Assembly (NCBI GenBank): GCA_024919215.1
Contig: CP103437.1
Span: forward strand, 806,001-870,000
Length of the DNA stretch: 64,000 bases
Source: Methylophilaceae bacterium LSUCC0665
Lineage (GTDB): Bacteria; Pseudomonadota; Gammaproteobacteria; Burkholderiales; Methylophilaceae
Direction of reading: 5' to 3'
Part shown: one piece after another, positions 22,174 to 30,959 of the stretch
Numbering within the stretch: the first letter of the stretch is position 1
Layout: every line of letters starts with the position of its first letter
Notes under the pieces: generated by a model
The model's database searches: none
What the model saw: only the letters and a program-made list of their open reading frames with translations
What the model was told of the DNA's origin: nothing
Position numbers and translations under genes: made by a program

Positions 22174-24239
22174 AAGTCTCTGATCCAAGTTACTTTGGCA
22201 TTCAACGGCATACCCACCATAATGTTATCCTCATTATGAGCTGAAGAGTAATAAGTCTTATCTAGTAAGTTTTCGATATTAAACTGAACTCTGGTCTTTT
22301 CATCGATTCTGGCATAAGCTGCTGCATCCATCCTAGTCCAGCCAGGAATTGTCACACTCGTGGAGCTGGTCGGCGTGGCCGCATACATTTCACCCCGTCC
22401 GATCATGCCGATTGCAGCAGACCATGTAGAGTTAAATTCATATTTATTCCATATCGAAAAACTATGACTAGCCACATTACCCAGATCTGTACCCTTAGAG
22501 ATTGCACTTGAACCGACACCCTGATCTTTCGTGATTTCAGCGTTGACATAGTTATAACCAGCCAGGACAGAATATTGATCAGTTAAATTCCCATTCAGCG
22601 TCAGCTCTATACCTCTTGACCTTTGACCGTCAACAATTATTTTTTTAGTTACATCATCCGGGTCGGCGATTTGCATCCTTTCACGTTCTAACTGATAAAG
22701 GGCAAATGTACCAAAGAGTTGTTCATGAAATTGAATCTTTGTCCCTACTTCATAATTCACAAATTTTTCAGGATCCTGATTGACATTGTCGTTACTGATA
22801 CCATCTAACTGATCACCATTCCTTGGCTGATAGGCATTACTATATGAAACGTAATAAGAAATACTCTCGTTAGGCTTGAAAATATATCCGATACGGCTGG
22901 ACAACATGTTGTCTTTGATATTAAATTTTGCAGAATCCTTGACGTTGTTAAAGTCTGTCTCGTAATGATCTTTTCTAAAGCCCAAAACGAACTGATGCTG
23001 TTCGTTAATTTTGATTTGATCTTGAATATAGGCAGACGAGTAACGAATATCTGTTTTTTTATCCCGATCGTAAGTATTGAAGCTCCATCCAGACCCAACC
23101 GGGTTATGGATAGAGACCGTTTGATTAGCTGCAGTCAATCGATACCTTCTATTATCTTGGCTTCCAACCTCTATCCCGGTTAAGAGTGTGTGCTCAAGAC
23201 CTCCCATTTCAAAGTTCCAAGTCACATCAGTCTGATTAAAGAAATTCTGTCTTTGTGTGTTGTCGTAATATCCCTTTAGAGTCAGAGTGTCAGATGAGCT
23301 CACTGAACTTCCTGCGTACACGTTTTGATAATATTTATCGTAATCGGTGTATCGGGTGGTATTCTTAATATTCACATTATCAGAAAAATTATGTTCGATA
23401 TTAAAGAATGTTGAGTTCACACTGACCTCGTTAGGGCTGGCACTTGCTGCACCATAATATGTGCCTCGATTCCCATTGTAAGGTCGCCCATTCTGTGATG
23501 GGATGCCCCTGTAACCAATCCTCTGGTCATGAAAATATTCCCTACCAAACTTAATGGTTGTTTTATCATCAAGTAAAAATGTAAATACAGGGTTGATGCC
23601 TTGTTTCTCATAATTGACTCCACTTATAAAAGAGTCACCCTTGTCTACCAAAACATTAAGTCTTACTGCAAAGCGATCTGTTATTTTTCTATTGATGTCT
23701 AATGTGGCTCGTTTAGAATCAAAACTTCCAAGCTGTAACGCATAGCTATTAATATCACTAAATAATGCTTGCTTGCTGACTCGGTTGACAATACCACCAC
23801 TACCACCCTTGCCGAACAAGATGCCATTAGCTCCCATGAGAACATCAACTCGTTCTATATTGTAAAGATCTCTATAGTATTCTGCATCATCCTTAACCCC
23901 GTCTAGAAATATATCTGCCGTGGTTTTATTTCCTCTAATTATAAAGGCATCACGATTACCCTCTCCTTGATCAAGATCTATTCCTGGAGCATAAGTTATC
24001 GATTGACCCAGGCTGGTGGCCTGCTGATCTTTTAATTGCTCTTGATTAATCACGTTGACTGACTGAGGCAGGTCAATTAATTTTGTATTCGTCTTTGTTG
24101 CAGTCACCGAATAAGAATTCGAATACTTGCTGATAGGAGCAGTCACGTCAATACTCTGCAGACCAAGATCACCGGCAAATAAGGTTGATGAGACAAGCAT
24201 TGAAATAATGAAAACTTTAATGAGTATAACTTTGTTCAT
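22170..24239 (-). CDS. TonB-dependent ferric siderophore receptor
   Basis: An outer-membrane 22-strand beta-barrel receptor importing an iron chelate using TonB energy. I place the start at 24239 (689 aa), giving MNKVILIKVFIISMLVSSTLFA as a signal peptide; an upstream in-frame codon at 24269 falls inside a Fur box and is unlikely. The plug domain shows LIDLPQSVNVINQEQL, FIIRGNKTTADIFLDGVKDD and VLMGANGILFGKGGSGGIVN, characteristic of the Fiu/FcuA/FhuE-like siderophore receptors. The C-terminus ends in NAKVTWIRDF with the terminal Phe expected for barrel insertion. Several stretches are markedly richer in G+C than neighbouring genes. Ligand unknown; catecholate or hydroxamate are both possible. 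Confidence 0.9.
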   Translation of the reverse strand: MNKVILIKVFIISMLVSSTLFAGDLGLQSIDVTAPISKYSNSYSVTATKTNTKLIDLPQSVNVINQEQLKDQQATSLGQSITYAPGIDLDQGEGNRDAFIIRGNKTTADIFLDGVKDDAEYYRDLYNIERVDVLMGANGILFGKGGSGGIVNRVSKQALFSDINSYALQLGSFDSKRATLDINRKITDRFAVRLNVLVDKGDSFISGVNYEKQGINPVFTFLLDDKTTIKFGREYFHDQRIGYRGIPSQNGRPYNGNRGTYYGAASASPNEVSVNSTFFNIEHNFSDNVNIKNTTRYTDYDKYYQNVYAGSSVSSSDTLTLKGYYDNTQRQNFFNQTDVTWNFEMGGLEHTLLTGIEVGSQDNRRYRLTAANQTVSIHNPVGSGWSFNTYDRDKKTDIRYSSAYIQDQIKINEQHQFVLGFRKDHYETDFNNVKDSAKFNIKDNMLSSRIGYIFKPNESISYYVSYSNAYQPRNGDQLDGISNDNVNQDPEKFVNYEVGTKIQFHEQLFGTFALYQLERERMQIADPDDVTKKIIVDGQRSRGIELTLNGNLTDQYSVLAGYNYVNAEITKDQGVGSSAISKGTDLGNVASHSFSIWNKYEFNSTWSAAIGMIGRGEMYAATPTSSTSVTIPGWTRMDAAAYARIDEKTRVQFNIENLLDKTYYSSAHNEDNIMVGMPLNAKVTWIRDF

Positions 24240-24251
24240 AATTAAATCATA

Positions 24252-24270
24252 AATGAGAATGATTCTCATT
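24252..24270. promoter_or_regulatory. Fur box 1 (perfect 19-bp palindrome)
   Basis: The sequence AATGAGAATGATTCTCATT is a perfect 9-1-9 inverted repeat that matches the Fur consensus closely. It lies 12 bases upstream of the TonB receptor ATG, where Fur-Fe(II) binding would block transcription initiation or clearance. Confidence 0.9.
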
Positions 24271-24273
24271 CTA

Positions 24274-24292
24274 AATAAGAATGATTCTCATT
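24274..24292. promoter_or_regulatory. Fur box 2 (near-perfect palindrome)
   Basis: AATAAGAATGATTCTCATT differs from Fur box 1 at a single base and starts 22 bases after it (centre to centre), placing the two dimers about two helical turns apart. This tandem arrangement is typical of strongly iron-repressed receptors. It ends 30 bases before the hslO -10 box, so hslO might also be affected. Confidence 0.85.
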
Positions 24293-24319
24293 ACAAGTAA
24301 AATATTTAATCATATATGT

Positions 24320-24328
24320 TGGTATAAT
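24320..24328 (+). promoter_or_regulatory. Extended -10 promoter of hslO
   Basis: TGGTATAAT is an exact extended -10 (TGnTATAAT). Its last base is only 6 bases before the hslO ATG at 24335, so initiation at the usual 6-8 bases downstream would begin on the start codon and give a leaderless mRNA. No -35 element is evident and there is no Shine-Dalgarno. The same TTGGTATAAT-CTGACC block recurs upstream of gnd. Confidence 0.55.
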
Positions 24329-24334
24329 CTGACC

Positions 24335-25180
24335 ATGAAATCAGACCTCATTACCAGATTTATCATTAATAATTCCTCTATTCGAGGCAATATTATTCGT
24401 ATAAAAAACAGCTTAGGTGAGTTAAAAAAATCATTAACTATTCCAGAACAACTAACATCCCCATTTAATGAAATCATTACGGTTTGTCCTATGCTAGCCG
24501 CAACACTAAAGTTCGAAGGAGGTTTAATTCTTCAAATACAGGGGAAAAAGTCCTTAAAACTAATCATCGCAGAGTCCGATAATGATTTTAAAATCCGTGG
24601 AACCATCAAACTATCAGAACATACAAATGAATCTTTTCAGGATTTGATTCAAGATGCAATTGTGGCTCTAACTGTAATTCACAAAGATCAAAAAACACCC
24701 TATCAGGGAATTATCGAAGTGGGGTCAGGTGAGATCAAGGCCATGATTGAGCATTACCTAACCCAATCCATGCAGATCAAAAGTAAAGTATTTTTTCACC
24801 AAACAAAAAATGAAAGTTTTGGCGTATTATTTCAAGAACTTCCTTATGAAAATGAAGAGCAAAAAGTAATTACAGAGTCCCTATGGAATGATATTGATCT
24901 TATAAATTCGAATGCTTTATCTGACGGACCTGAACAGTTTTTAAAAAATATTTTTACTCAAAATGATGTGCAAATATTTGAGGAACATGCCGTTCAGTAT
25001 GAATGTTCATGCAATCAGGAGAAAATTTATAAAACGATCAGCTTAATCCAAGAAAATGAAATCTACTCCTCAATAAAAGATGATTGCATCGAGATGGTCT
25101 GCGAATATTGTCATAAAAAATATACCGTTACTAAAGAAGAGATTGATATTATTTTTAATAAAAATCAGCGCTTAAATTGA
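24335..25180 (+). CDS. hslO: Redox-regulated chaperone Hsp33
   Basis: Hsp33 is a holdase chaperone activated by oxidation of zinc-bound cysteines. I use the ATG at 24335 (281 aa, MKSDLITRFII); an upstream in-frame codon at 24281 lies inside Fur box 2. The zinc-switch motif is present at the C-terminus as CSC followed about 28 residues later... later by CEYC (CxC-xn-CxxC). The N-terminal domain has the family pattern RGNIIRI and CPMLAATLKFEGGLILQIQG. It seems to have its own promoter and to be read from a leaderless transcript; the 3' end overlaps the convergent methylase by 16 bases. Confidence 0.93.
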   Translation: MKSDLITRFIINNSSIRGNIIRIKNSLGELKKSLTIPEQLTSPFNEIITVCPMLAATLKFEGGLILQIQGKKSLKLIIAESDNDFKIRGTIKLSEHTNESFQDLIQDAIVALTVIHKDQKTPYQGIIEVGSGEIKAMIEHYLTQSMQIKSKVFFHQTKNESFGVLFQELPYENEEQKVITESLWNDIDLINSNALSDGPEQFLKNIFTQNDVQIFEEHAVQYECSCNQEKIYKTISLIQENEIYSSIKDDCIEMVCEYCHKKYTVTKEEIDIIFNKNQRLN

Positions 25181-25938
25181 TTCGAAAATTGGTAGCCAAT
25201 TATTGATGCCGATACTGCAACATTAAGCGACTCCACACCATTCATCATCGGTAACGAAATTTTGTCATATTTAATACTTTGAAGGTTTGTTGAAATTCCT
25301 TGCCCTTCACTTCCTAAAATAAGTATTGTTTTAAGCGCAAAGTTGTAATCAAAAACATTTTGTCCATTCAAATCTGCTACAACAAAAGAAAAATCATGTG
25401 AGATAAGGCTATCGATATGAGTATTTTGGTATATTGGAAGCTGAAACTGAAAGCCTTGGCTCGCCCTAAGAGTTTTGGGTGACCAAGGGTCAGCACATTG
25501 TTCTGATAAAAAAATTCCTTTATGTCCTAGGGCCTGTGAGGTTCTTAAGATGGTTCCAAGATTTCCTGGATCCTGTACCCTATCCAAAAAAAGATACATA
25601 CCATCATCAAAATGATTTGGGTATGCAGCACATTCAGAAATCTCAATTAACGCCAGAATTCCAGTTGGTGTTTTTAATTCAGATATATTATTAAAAAAAT
25701 TATCGGGCAGGATATAAATTTTCTCTTGCCATTCCTCTTTATAATATTCGGGCCAATTTTTATTAAATGATTCGGAACAAAATAATGCTAAAAAATCATT
25801 TTTTCCATCAAGATAAGCTTCTACTAAATGCGGTCCCTCAATAATTGTCAAATTATTTTCCTGCCTATATGACCTATTCAATTGAATTTTTCTTAACTGC
25901 TTTAAGCGGATATTATCTTTAGAAGTTATAAATTGCAT
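25165..25938 (-). CDS. SpoU/TrmH-family RNA 2'-O-methyltransferase
   Basis: A 257-aa SPOUT methyltransferase acting on rRNA or tRNA ribose. The N-terminal substrate-binding domain (ITSKDNIRLKQLRKI) is followed by the SPOUT core: motif 1 DRVQDPGNLGTILRTSQALG, motif 2 LILGSEGQGIS, motif 3 SLPMMNGVESLNVAVSASIIGYQF, forming the knotted SAM site. The organisation matches RlmB/TsnR-like rRNA methylases, but the exact target nucleotide cannot be set from sequence alone. Confidence 0.88.
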   Translation of the reverse strand: MQFITSKDNIRLKQLRKIQLNRSYRQENNLTIIEGPHLVEAYLDGKNDFLALFCSESFNKNWPEYYKEEWQEKIYILPDNFFNNISELKTPTGILALIEISECAAYPNHFDDGMYLFLDRVQDPGNLGTILRTSQALGHKGIFLSEQCADPWSPKTLRASQGFQFQLPIYQNTHIDSLISHDFSFVVADLNGQNVFDYNFALKTILILGSEGQGISTNLQSIKYDKISLPMMNGVESLNVAVSASIIGYQFSNQFKR

Positions 25939-25949
25939 ATATTTTAATA

Positions 25950-26801
25950 CTAGTAATTAATATTTTTTACCTCAAAACCCATGTCTTTAAAAAAGTTTAA
26001 AACACCTGAAAAGCCAGCCAAGTGAGATGCTCCAATTGCTACAAAAACATTATCTTTTTTCATTGCCTCATATATTTGTTGATTAAAAATATGATTTCGG
26101 TCGACTAGGATTTTTTGTTTGATTTTATTCCATAAAATGTCAGTCATGATTTCAGATGTCATAGATTCATTCATATTCATAATATGATCTAAGTCACCAT
26201 CCATGTACACCCGAATCAACTTTTCATAATTTTCTTCTTTAACTTCCATCGGTCTCATTAATGAATTCTTTAGTAACAAAATTTGTTCTTCGTCAGTTAA
26301 AAAATCCAATGCGGAAAAATGATCACTTGTAGGCATCAGTCCTCTGGTAGGAATTCCAAAATCTTCAGCATATCTTTTTAATAAATTATCTTGATTAAAT
26401 GGCGTTGAAGGTCTGGGTGAGTCTAATATAAATGCCAACAACCATGGCTTCATTGAAGCAATCCGATCAAAAAACATCACATGATAATCTGATAACTTTT
26501 TCAAGCTATCTAACTCTTCCTCACTGAGCTGATCAATAAAATTAATATTGGATTGAATATGCTTTGGATCAGAGAGTTCATCGGTCTCCATTAAAAATAG
26601 GCTTGAGTTTTTGATAGATGTTAATAAATTTGCATTAAACGAAGTAATTCTAATGTCATCAGAATGAAAGGTGCCAAAAATAAAATGTGTTCTTCCTTCA
26701 TGATCAGTCAGTTCATATAAAGTTGTATTAGCAAAAACTTGATTGCTAAAAAACCAACAAAGCGCTATTAGGAGTTTGATTAATACATTAATGTGATTCA
26801 T
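25950..26801 (-). CDS. TraB/GumN family protein
   Basis: A 283-aa protein with a signal peptide (hydrophobic residues 8-24, cleavage after VFA-NTT) and the TraB/GumN fold: LYELTDHEGRTHFIFGTFHSDD at the N-terminus, a Glu in FLMETDEL, and IGASHLAGFSGVLNFFKDMGFEV at the C-terminus. Members are related to Tiki-type metalloproteases; the conserved G-x-x-H and late GASHL signatures are present. No substrate is known. It is divergent from aat with only 18 bases between start codons. Confidence 0.82.
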   Translation of the reverse strand: MNHINVLIKLLIALCWFFSNQVFANTTLYELTDHEGRTHFIFGTFHSDDIRITSFNANLLTSIKNSSLFLMETDELSDPKHIQSNINFIDQLSEEELDSLKKLSDYHVMFFDRIASMKPWLLAFILDSPRPSTPFNQDNLLKRYAEDFGIPTRGLMPTSDHFSALDFLTDEEQILLLKNSLMRPMEVKEENYEKLIRVYMDGDLDHIMNMNESMTSEIMTDILWNKIKQKILVDRNHIFNQQIYEAMKKDNVFVAIGASHLAGFSGVLNFFKDMGFEVKNINY

Positions 26802-26819
26802 TCATTTATTATAAACAGC

Positions 26820-27470
26820 ATGGAGAATAAAATTTTATTAATTAGAGAACCATCTGATTTTTGCAAGATTGATTTTACCAACATTCCAGACGACGGCCTG
26901 GTTGGTATTTCTGAGGATTTGGATGTTAATCTTATTCTATCCTCTTATAAATATGGAATTTTTCCTTGGTTTAACCAAAGTGAGCCTATCCTCTGGTGGT
27001 CACCAAACCCTCGACAGGTGTTATTTATTGAAAAGTACAAACCATCTAAAACATTGCTCAAAGAAATAAAGAAAAATAAATTTAAATTTCATATTAATAA
27101 AAATTTTTCGGCTGTTATTCATGCTTGTAAAAATATGCAAAGAAATCAAATAGGGACTTGGATAGACTCAAGAATCATCGCCAGCTATACAAAGCTTCAT
27201 CAAATGGGATATACCCATTCTTTTGAGGTTTATAATTTGGAGAATGCTTTAGTTGGTGGGATATATGGAATGCTCACCAAAACTGCGTTTTTTGGAGAAT
27301 CAATGTTTCATTTTGAAAATAATGCATCTAAAGTTTGTTTTTATTATTTATGTAGATGGCTCAAAGATAAAGGGATTGGGGTCATTGATGCCCAAGTCAA
27401 ATCCGAGCATATTTCTCAATGGGGTGGTGAGCTCATATCACGAGATAAATTTATGGATATAATAATGTGA
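26820..27470 (+). CDS. aat: Leucyl/phenylalanyl-tRNA-protein transferase
   Basis: Aat adds Leu or Phe to proteins with N-terminal Lys or Arg, marking them for ClpSAP degradation. I choose the ATG at 26820 (216 aa) over a GTG at 26793. The family block YKYGIFPWFNQSEPILWWSPNPRQVLF lies near residue 40, and TWIDSRIIASYTKLHQMGYTHSFEVY, LVGGIYGMLTKTAFFGESMF and DAQVKSEHISQWGGELISRDKF follow in order. Immediately upstream of bpt with a 1-base TGATG overlap; together they make the two arms of the bacterial N-degron pathway. Confidence 0.96.
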   Translation: MENKILLIREPSDFCKIDFTNIPDDGLVGISEDLDVNLILSSYKYGIFPWFNQSEPILWWSPNPRQVLFIEKYKPSKTLLKEIKKNKFKFHINKNFSAVIHACKNMQRNQIGTWIDSRIIASYTKLHQMGYTHSFEVYNLENALVGGIYGMLTKTAFFGESMFHFENNASKVCFYYLCRWLKDKGIGVIDAQVKSEHISQWGGELISRDKFMDIIM

Positions 27471-28195
27471 TGAGCGTTCCAGAGAATAAAGAATTCAAAA
27501 AAATTCAATTTTATTTAACTGCAAATTACAATTGTGGTTATCTACCGGAAAAAAAAGCACAATCTATCGTTGCCTCGCCCTACCAAGAAGTAAATCAAAA
27601 TGAATTTGACAATCTAATCACGATTGGTTTTAGAAGAAGTGGAAATCACGTCTATAAGCCCCACTGTCATAATTGTGAGGCTTGCACTCCTATTCGATTG
27701 GACGTTTATCAATTCAAACGAAATAGATCTCAGGAAAGATGTTTTAAGAAAAATAATTTAAGAATAATTGAAGAAAATCTAGATTACTCAGAAGAAGATT
27801 TCCTCCTATATTCAAGATATCAAAAAATACGACATAACGACCTATCTTCTTCTCTTGAAGATCAAAAGGAAGAATATAAAAACTTTCTTCTTACCAGTAA
27901 TTTCATATCAAAAAGAATAAAGTTTTTTCATGATGAAGAATTGCTTATGGTAAGTATTGTGGATTATCTCAATGATGGCATTTCTGCAGTTTACACGTTC
28001 TATGATCAAGATTGCTTGAATCAAGGTTTAGGAACCTATTCAATACTCTGGCTGATAGAAAAATGTAAGAGAGAAAGTTTGCCGTATCTTTATCTAGGAT
28101 ACTGGATCAAGGAAAATGATAAAATGAATTATAAAACTAAGTTTAAGCCGTTTGAGCTTTTTGAAGATAAACAGTGGAAAATTTTTAATGAATAA
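27470..28195 (+). CDS. bpt: Aspartate/glutamate leucyltransferase
   Basis: Bpt attaches leucine to N-terminal Asp or Glu and is homologous to eukaryotic ATE1. The 241-aa protein has FYLTANYNCGYLPEKKAQSIVA, the Cys-rich YKPHCHNCEACTPIRLDVYQF and the C-terminal GLGTYSILWLIEKCKRESLPYLYLGYWI segment. I prefer the ATG at 27470, which overlaps the aat stop as TGATG, to the GTG one codon earlier. It overlaps tyrA by 8 bases. Confidence 0.95.
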   Translation: MSVPENKEFKKIQFYLTANYNCGYLPEKKAQSIVASPYQEVNQNEFDNLITIGFRRSGNHVYKPHCHNCEACTPIRLDVYQFKRNRSQERCFKKNNLRIIEENLDYSEEDFLLYSRYQKIRHNDLSSSLEDQKEEYKNFLLTSNFISKRIKFFHDEELLMVSIVDYLNDGISAVYTFYDQDCLNQGLGTYSILWLIEKCKRESLPYLYLGYWIKENDKMNYKTKFKPFELFEDKQWKIFNE

Positions 28196-29033
28196 AATTT
28201 GTATTATTGGTCTTGGGCTGCTTGGTGGATCCATAGGCAAGGAATGTATTTCAAAAAATCTAGCAAAACAGGTGGTTGGTTTTGGTCGTAAATATGAATC
28301 TTTAAAGAAAGCAAAGCAATTAGGTCTAGTACATGAAATTTCAGAAAGTTTTGAGGATTTAAAACAAGCTGATTTAATAATCATTGCCACTCCTGTTAAA
28401 CAATACAGCTCTATATTTAAAAAAATAAATCCATATTTATCCACTACTACATTAATTACAGATGTGGGCAGTACCAAAAAAAATGTACTAAAGGATGCAA
28501 GCCATCTGCTAAATGAACACTATCAAAAATTTATTGGTTCTCACCCTATCGCCGGTTCAGAAAAACATGGACCTGATGCGGCACAACTTGGGCTTTTTAA
28601 AAATAAAAATATCATCATCACACCACATGAAAAAAATACCAATGAAGATATCGATTTTATTATTAATTTTTGGAATTCATTGGAAGGCATTTCATTAATC
28701 ATGGACGCTATGAAACATGATGAAATTTTCTCAACTGTCAGCCATCTTCCGCATGCATTAGCAATGATTTTTATGAGCATGTTAAATAATAAAGATAACA
28801 AGGATGAGTTGTTAAGATTTGCGGCTAGCGGCTTTCGTGACTTCACAAGAATCGCCGCAAGCTCGCCAGAAATGTGGAGGGATATCTTTATTGATAATAA
28901 AGAGGCTTGTTTAAAAGATTTAAATGAATTTAAACAACAGATTGAAAAATTTGAATCTATCATTACCAATGAGGATGATTTAGAACAATACCTTCAACAT
29001 GCAAGCATTCTAAGAAGCAATTGGAATGAATAA
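28188..29033 (+). CDS. tyrA: Prephenate dehydrogenase
   Basis: TyrA oxidatively decarboxylates prephenate (or arogenate) toward tyrosine. The ATG at 28188 (281 aa) gives MNKICIIGLGLLGGSIGKEC, the NAD(P) Rossmann loop; an in-frame codon 36 bases earlier only adds bpt-overlapping residues. DVGSTKKNVL and SHPIAGSEKHGPDAAQLGLF form the active site, with the conserved His of HPIAGSE. No chorismate mutase or ACT domain is present. It lies in the order tyrA-aroA-cmk-rpsA, a conserved beta/gammaproteobacterial cluster. Confidence 0.94.
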   Translation: MNKICIIGLGLLGGSIGKECISKNLAKQVVGFGRKYESLKKAKQLGLVHEISESFEDLKQADLIIIATPVKQYSSIFKKINPYLSTTTLITDVGSTKKNVLKDASHLLNEHYQKFIGSHPIAGSEKHGPDAAQLGLFKNKNIIITPHEKNTNEDIDFIINFWNSLEGISLIMDAMKHDEIFSTVSHLPHALAMIFMSMLNNKDNKDELLRFAASGFRDFTRIAASSPEMWRDIFIDNKEACLKDLNEFKQQIEKFESIITNEDDLEQYLQHASILRSNWNE

Positions 29034-30324
29034 AAATTTATCTCTTAAATTAGCTCCTAAATCAAAAATTAATGGCGTGATAAAGCCGCCTGGATCAAAA
29101 AGCATTACTAATAGATTACTTCTTCTGAGTAGTCTTTGTAATCAAAATATTTCATTGACTAATCATCTTATTTCCGACGATTCAAAATACATGATTAAAG
29201 CTCTCGAAGACTTGGGGGTGTCAATCAGCCAAGATACGAAAGACAAGATTACAATTTTTGGAGATCCAAAAAAATTTAATAATTCAGCTGATCTTTTTCT
29301 TGGAAACGCAGGGACGGCATATAGACCTCTCTGTGCTTTATTGTCTATTTTGGGTGGAAATTATCGACTTGATGGAGTTGAAAGAATGCATGAAAGACCC
29401 ATCAAAGATTTAGTCGATAGCTTATCAAGCATTGGTGCAGATATTAAATATCTAAAAAATATAGGTTACCCTCCCGTTCAGATTTCTGATTTTAAATTTA
29501 GCGGCTCAACAAATATATCCATTAAAGGGAGTGTCTCCAGTCAATTCCTCACCAGTCTTTTAATGGCTGTTCCATTGCTTGGGAAAGATTTTAAATTAAA
29601 TATAGATGGAGAGTTAATTTCAAAACCTTATGTTGACATCACTCTAAAGCTTCTCAAACTATTTAATGTCAATTACATTAATCATAATTATTCAAGTTTT
29701 GAATTCAATTGCAATAACAATTCAAAGCTATATTCATTAGATAGGCAATCAATTGATATTGAGCCTGATGCATCCTCAGCTAGTTATTTCTTTGCAGCAG
29801 CGGCCTTAAGCGGCAATGTCAGGGTCGAAGGTCTTAATAAAGAGTCTATTCAGGGTGATATTCAATTCTTAGATGTATTAGCTAAAATGGGTGCTGATAT
29901 TACTTACAATAATAATTCTATAGATGTGAACAAAGCTACTAAACTTGTTGGAGGTCAATTTGACTGTATAGCGATTCCAGATGCTGCTATGACTCTGGCC
30001 ACAATGGGATTATTTACCAACTCACCTGTTGAGTTATTTAATATTAACAGCTGGAAGGTCAAGGAAACGGATCGAATTATAGCCATGGAGAATGAGCTAA
30101 GAAAATTTGGAGCAACTGTGACCTCAACAGACAATTCATTAAAGATAACTCCTCCAAAGAAAATTTTAGATAATGTTTCAGTTCATACTTATGATGATCA
30201 TAGAATTGCGATGTGTTTTTCACTTGTATGTTTAGCAAATAAATCAGTTGAAATTCAAGATCCAGAATGTGTAAATAAAACATATCCAAATTTCTTTAAT
30301 GATTTTTTGAAATTATTATCATGA
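29026..30324 (+). CDS. aroA: 3-phosphoshikimate 1-carboxyvinyltransferase (EPSP synthase)
   Basis: AroA makes EPSP in the shikimate pathway. The 432-aa protein has PPGSKSITNRLLLLSSL (residues 20-36), LGNAGTAYRPLCALLSILGG (the glyphosate-site NAGTA motif) and YRLDGVERMHERPI, then KETDRIIAMENELRKFG and TYDDHRIAMCFSL. The Gly of LGNAGTAYRP is retained as in class I enzymes. It overlaps tyrA by 8 bases and cmk by 4. Confidence 0.96.
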   Translation: MNKNLSLKLAPKSKINGVIKPPGSKSITNRLLLLSSLCNQNISLTNHLISDDSKYMIKALEDLGVSISQDTKDKITIFGDPKKFNNSADLFLGNAGTAYRPLCALLSILGGNYRLDGVERMHERPIKDLVDSLSSIGADIKYLKNIGYPPVQISDFKFSGSTNISIKGSVSSQFLTSLLMAVPLLGKDFKLNIDGELISKPYVDITLKLLKLFNVNYINHNYSSFEFNCNNNSKLYSLDRQSIDIEPDASSASYFFAAAALSGNVRVEGLNKESIQGDIQFLDVLAKMGADITYNNNSIDVNKATKLVGGQFDCIAIPDAAMTLATMGLFTNSPVELFNINSWKVKETDRIIAMENELRKFGATVTSTDNSLKITPPKKILDNVSVHTYDDHRIAMCFSLVCLANKSVEIQDPECVNKTYPNFFNDFLKLLS

Positions 30325-30959
30325 ATCTCATAACTATTGATGGCCCTGCAGGATCAGGAAAAGGAACTATTGCAAAGCAACTTTCCGAAGTATTAAAGTT
30401 AAACTATTTAGATTCTGGTGCCATTTATAGAATCCTTGGACTTCATTTGATAGAGAATAATATTCCAATTGATAATGAAGATCTAATTAAAAAAAGTATC
30501 GAAAAAGCAAATATTCAATTTTCAGGACACAAAATATCTTTAAATAATCGTGACGTGACTGATGAAATTAGAACTGAGTCAATTGCTAAAATAGCTTCAT
30601 TAATTGCTGCCAACAAGACTGTTAGGGAAAGTATTCTAGATTTACAAAGATCATTCTTAAAAAAACCTGGATTAGTCGCTGAGGGAAGAGATATGGGAAC
30701 TGTTGTATTTCCTGAAGCAAAAAATAAGTTTTTTCTCACTGCGTCAGTTCAAGAAAGAGCTGATCGGAGATATAAACAGTTGATTTCTAAAGGTTTTGAT
30801 GTTAGTATTCTCGACCTTGTAGTAGAAATACAAGAACGAGATTTTCGTGATATCAATAGAACTATATCACCATTGGTTCCTGCAGCAAACGCAGTGATTA
30901 TTGATACAACAAAATTATCTCCTAGCCAAGTTGTTGAATTTATACTTGGCAACATTTGA
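30321..30959 (+). CDS. cmk: Cytidylate kinase
   Basis: Cmk phosphorylates CMP and dCMP. The 212-aa protein shows the P-loop TIDGPAGSGKGTIAKQL at residues 4-20, the substrate-binding YLDSGAIYR, GRDMGTVVFPEAKNKFFLTAS and RDFRDINRTISPLVPAANAVIIDTT near the C-terminus. Its ATG overlaps the aroA stop (ATGA). Located just before the rpsA leader, as in E. coli. Confidence 0.96.
   Translation: MNLITIDGPAGSGKGTIAKQLSEVLKLNYLDSGAIYRILGLHLIENNIPIDNEDLIKKSIEKANIQFSGHKISLNNRDVTDEIRTESIAKIASLIAANKTVRESILDLQRSFLKKPGLVAEGRDMGTVVFPEAKNKFFLTASVQERADRRYKQLISKGFDVSILDLVVEIQERDFRDINRTISPLVPAANAVIIDTTKLSPSQVVEFILGNI

Noticed and set aside
24281-24334. N-terminal extension of Hsp33 from an ATG at 24281
   Set aside because: That ATG is part of Fur box 2 and the -10 box lies downstream of it; the family N-terminus begins at the ATG at 24335.
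28541-28969. 142-aa open frame antisense to tyrA
   Set aside because: It lies entirely within the well-supported tyrA frame, shows no family motif, and is explained by the codon pattern of the sense gene.
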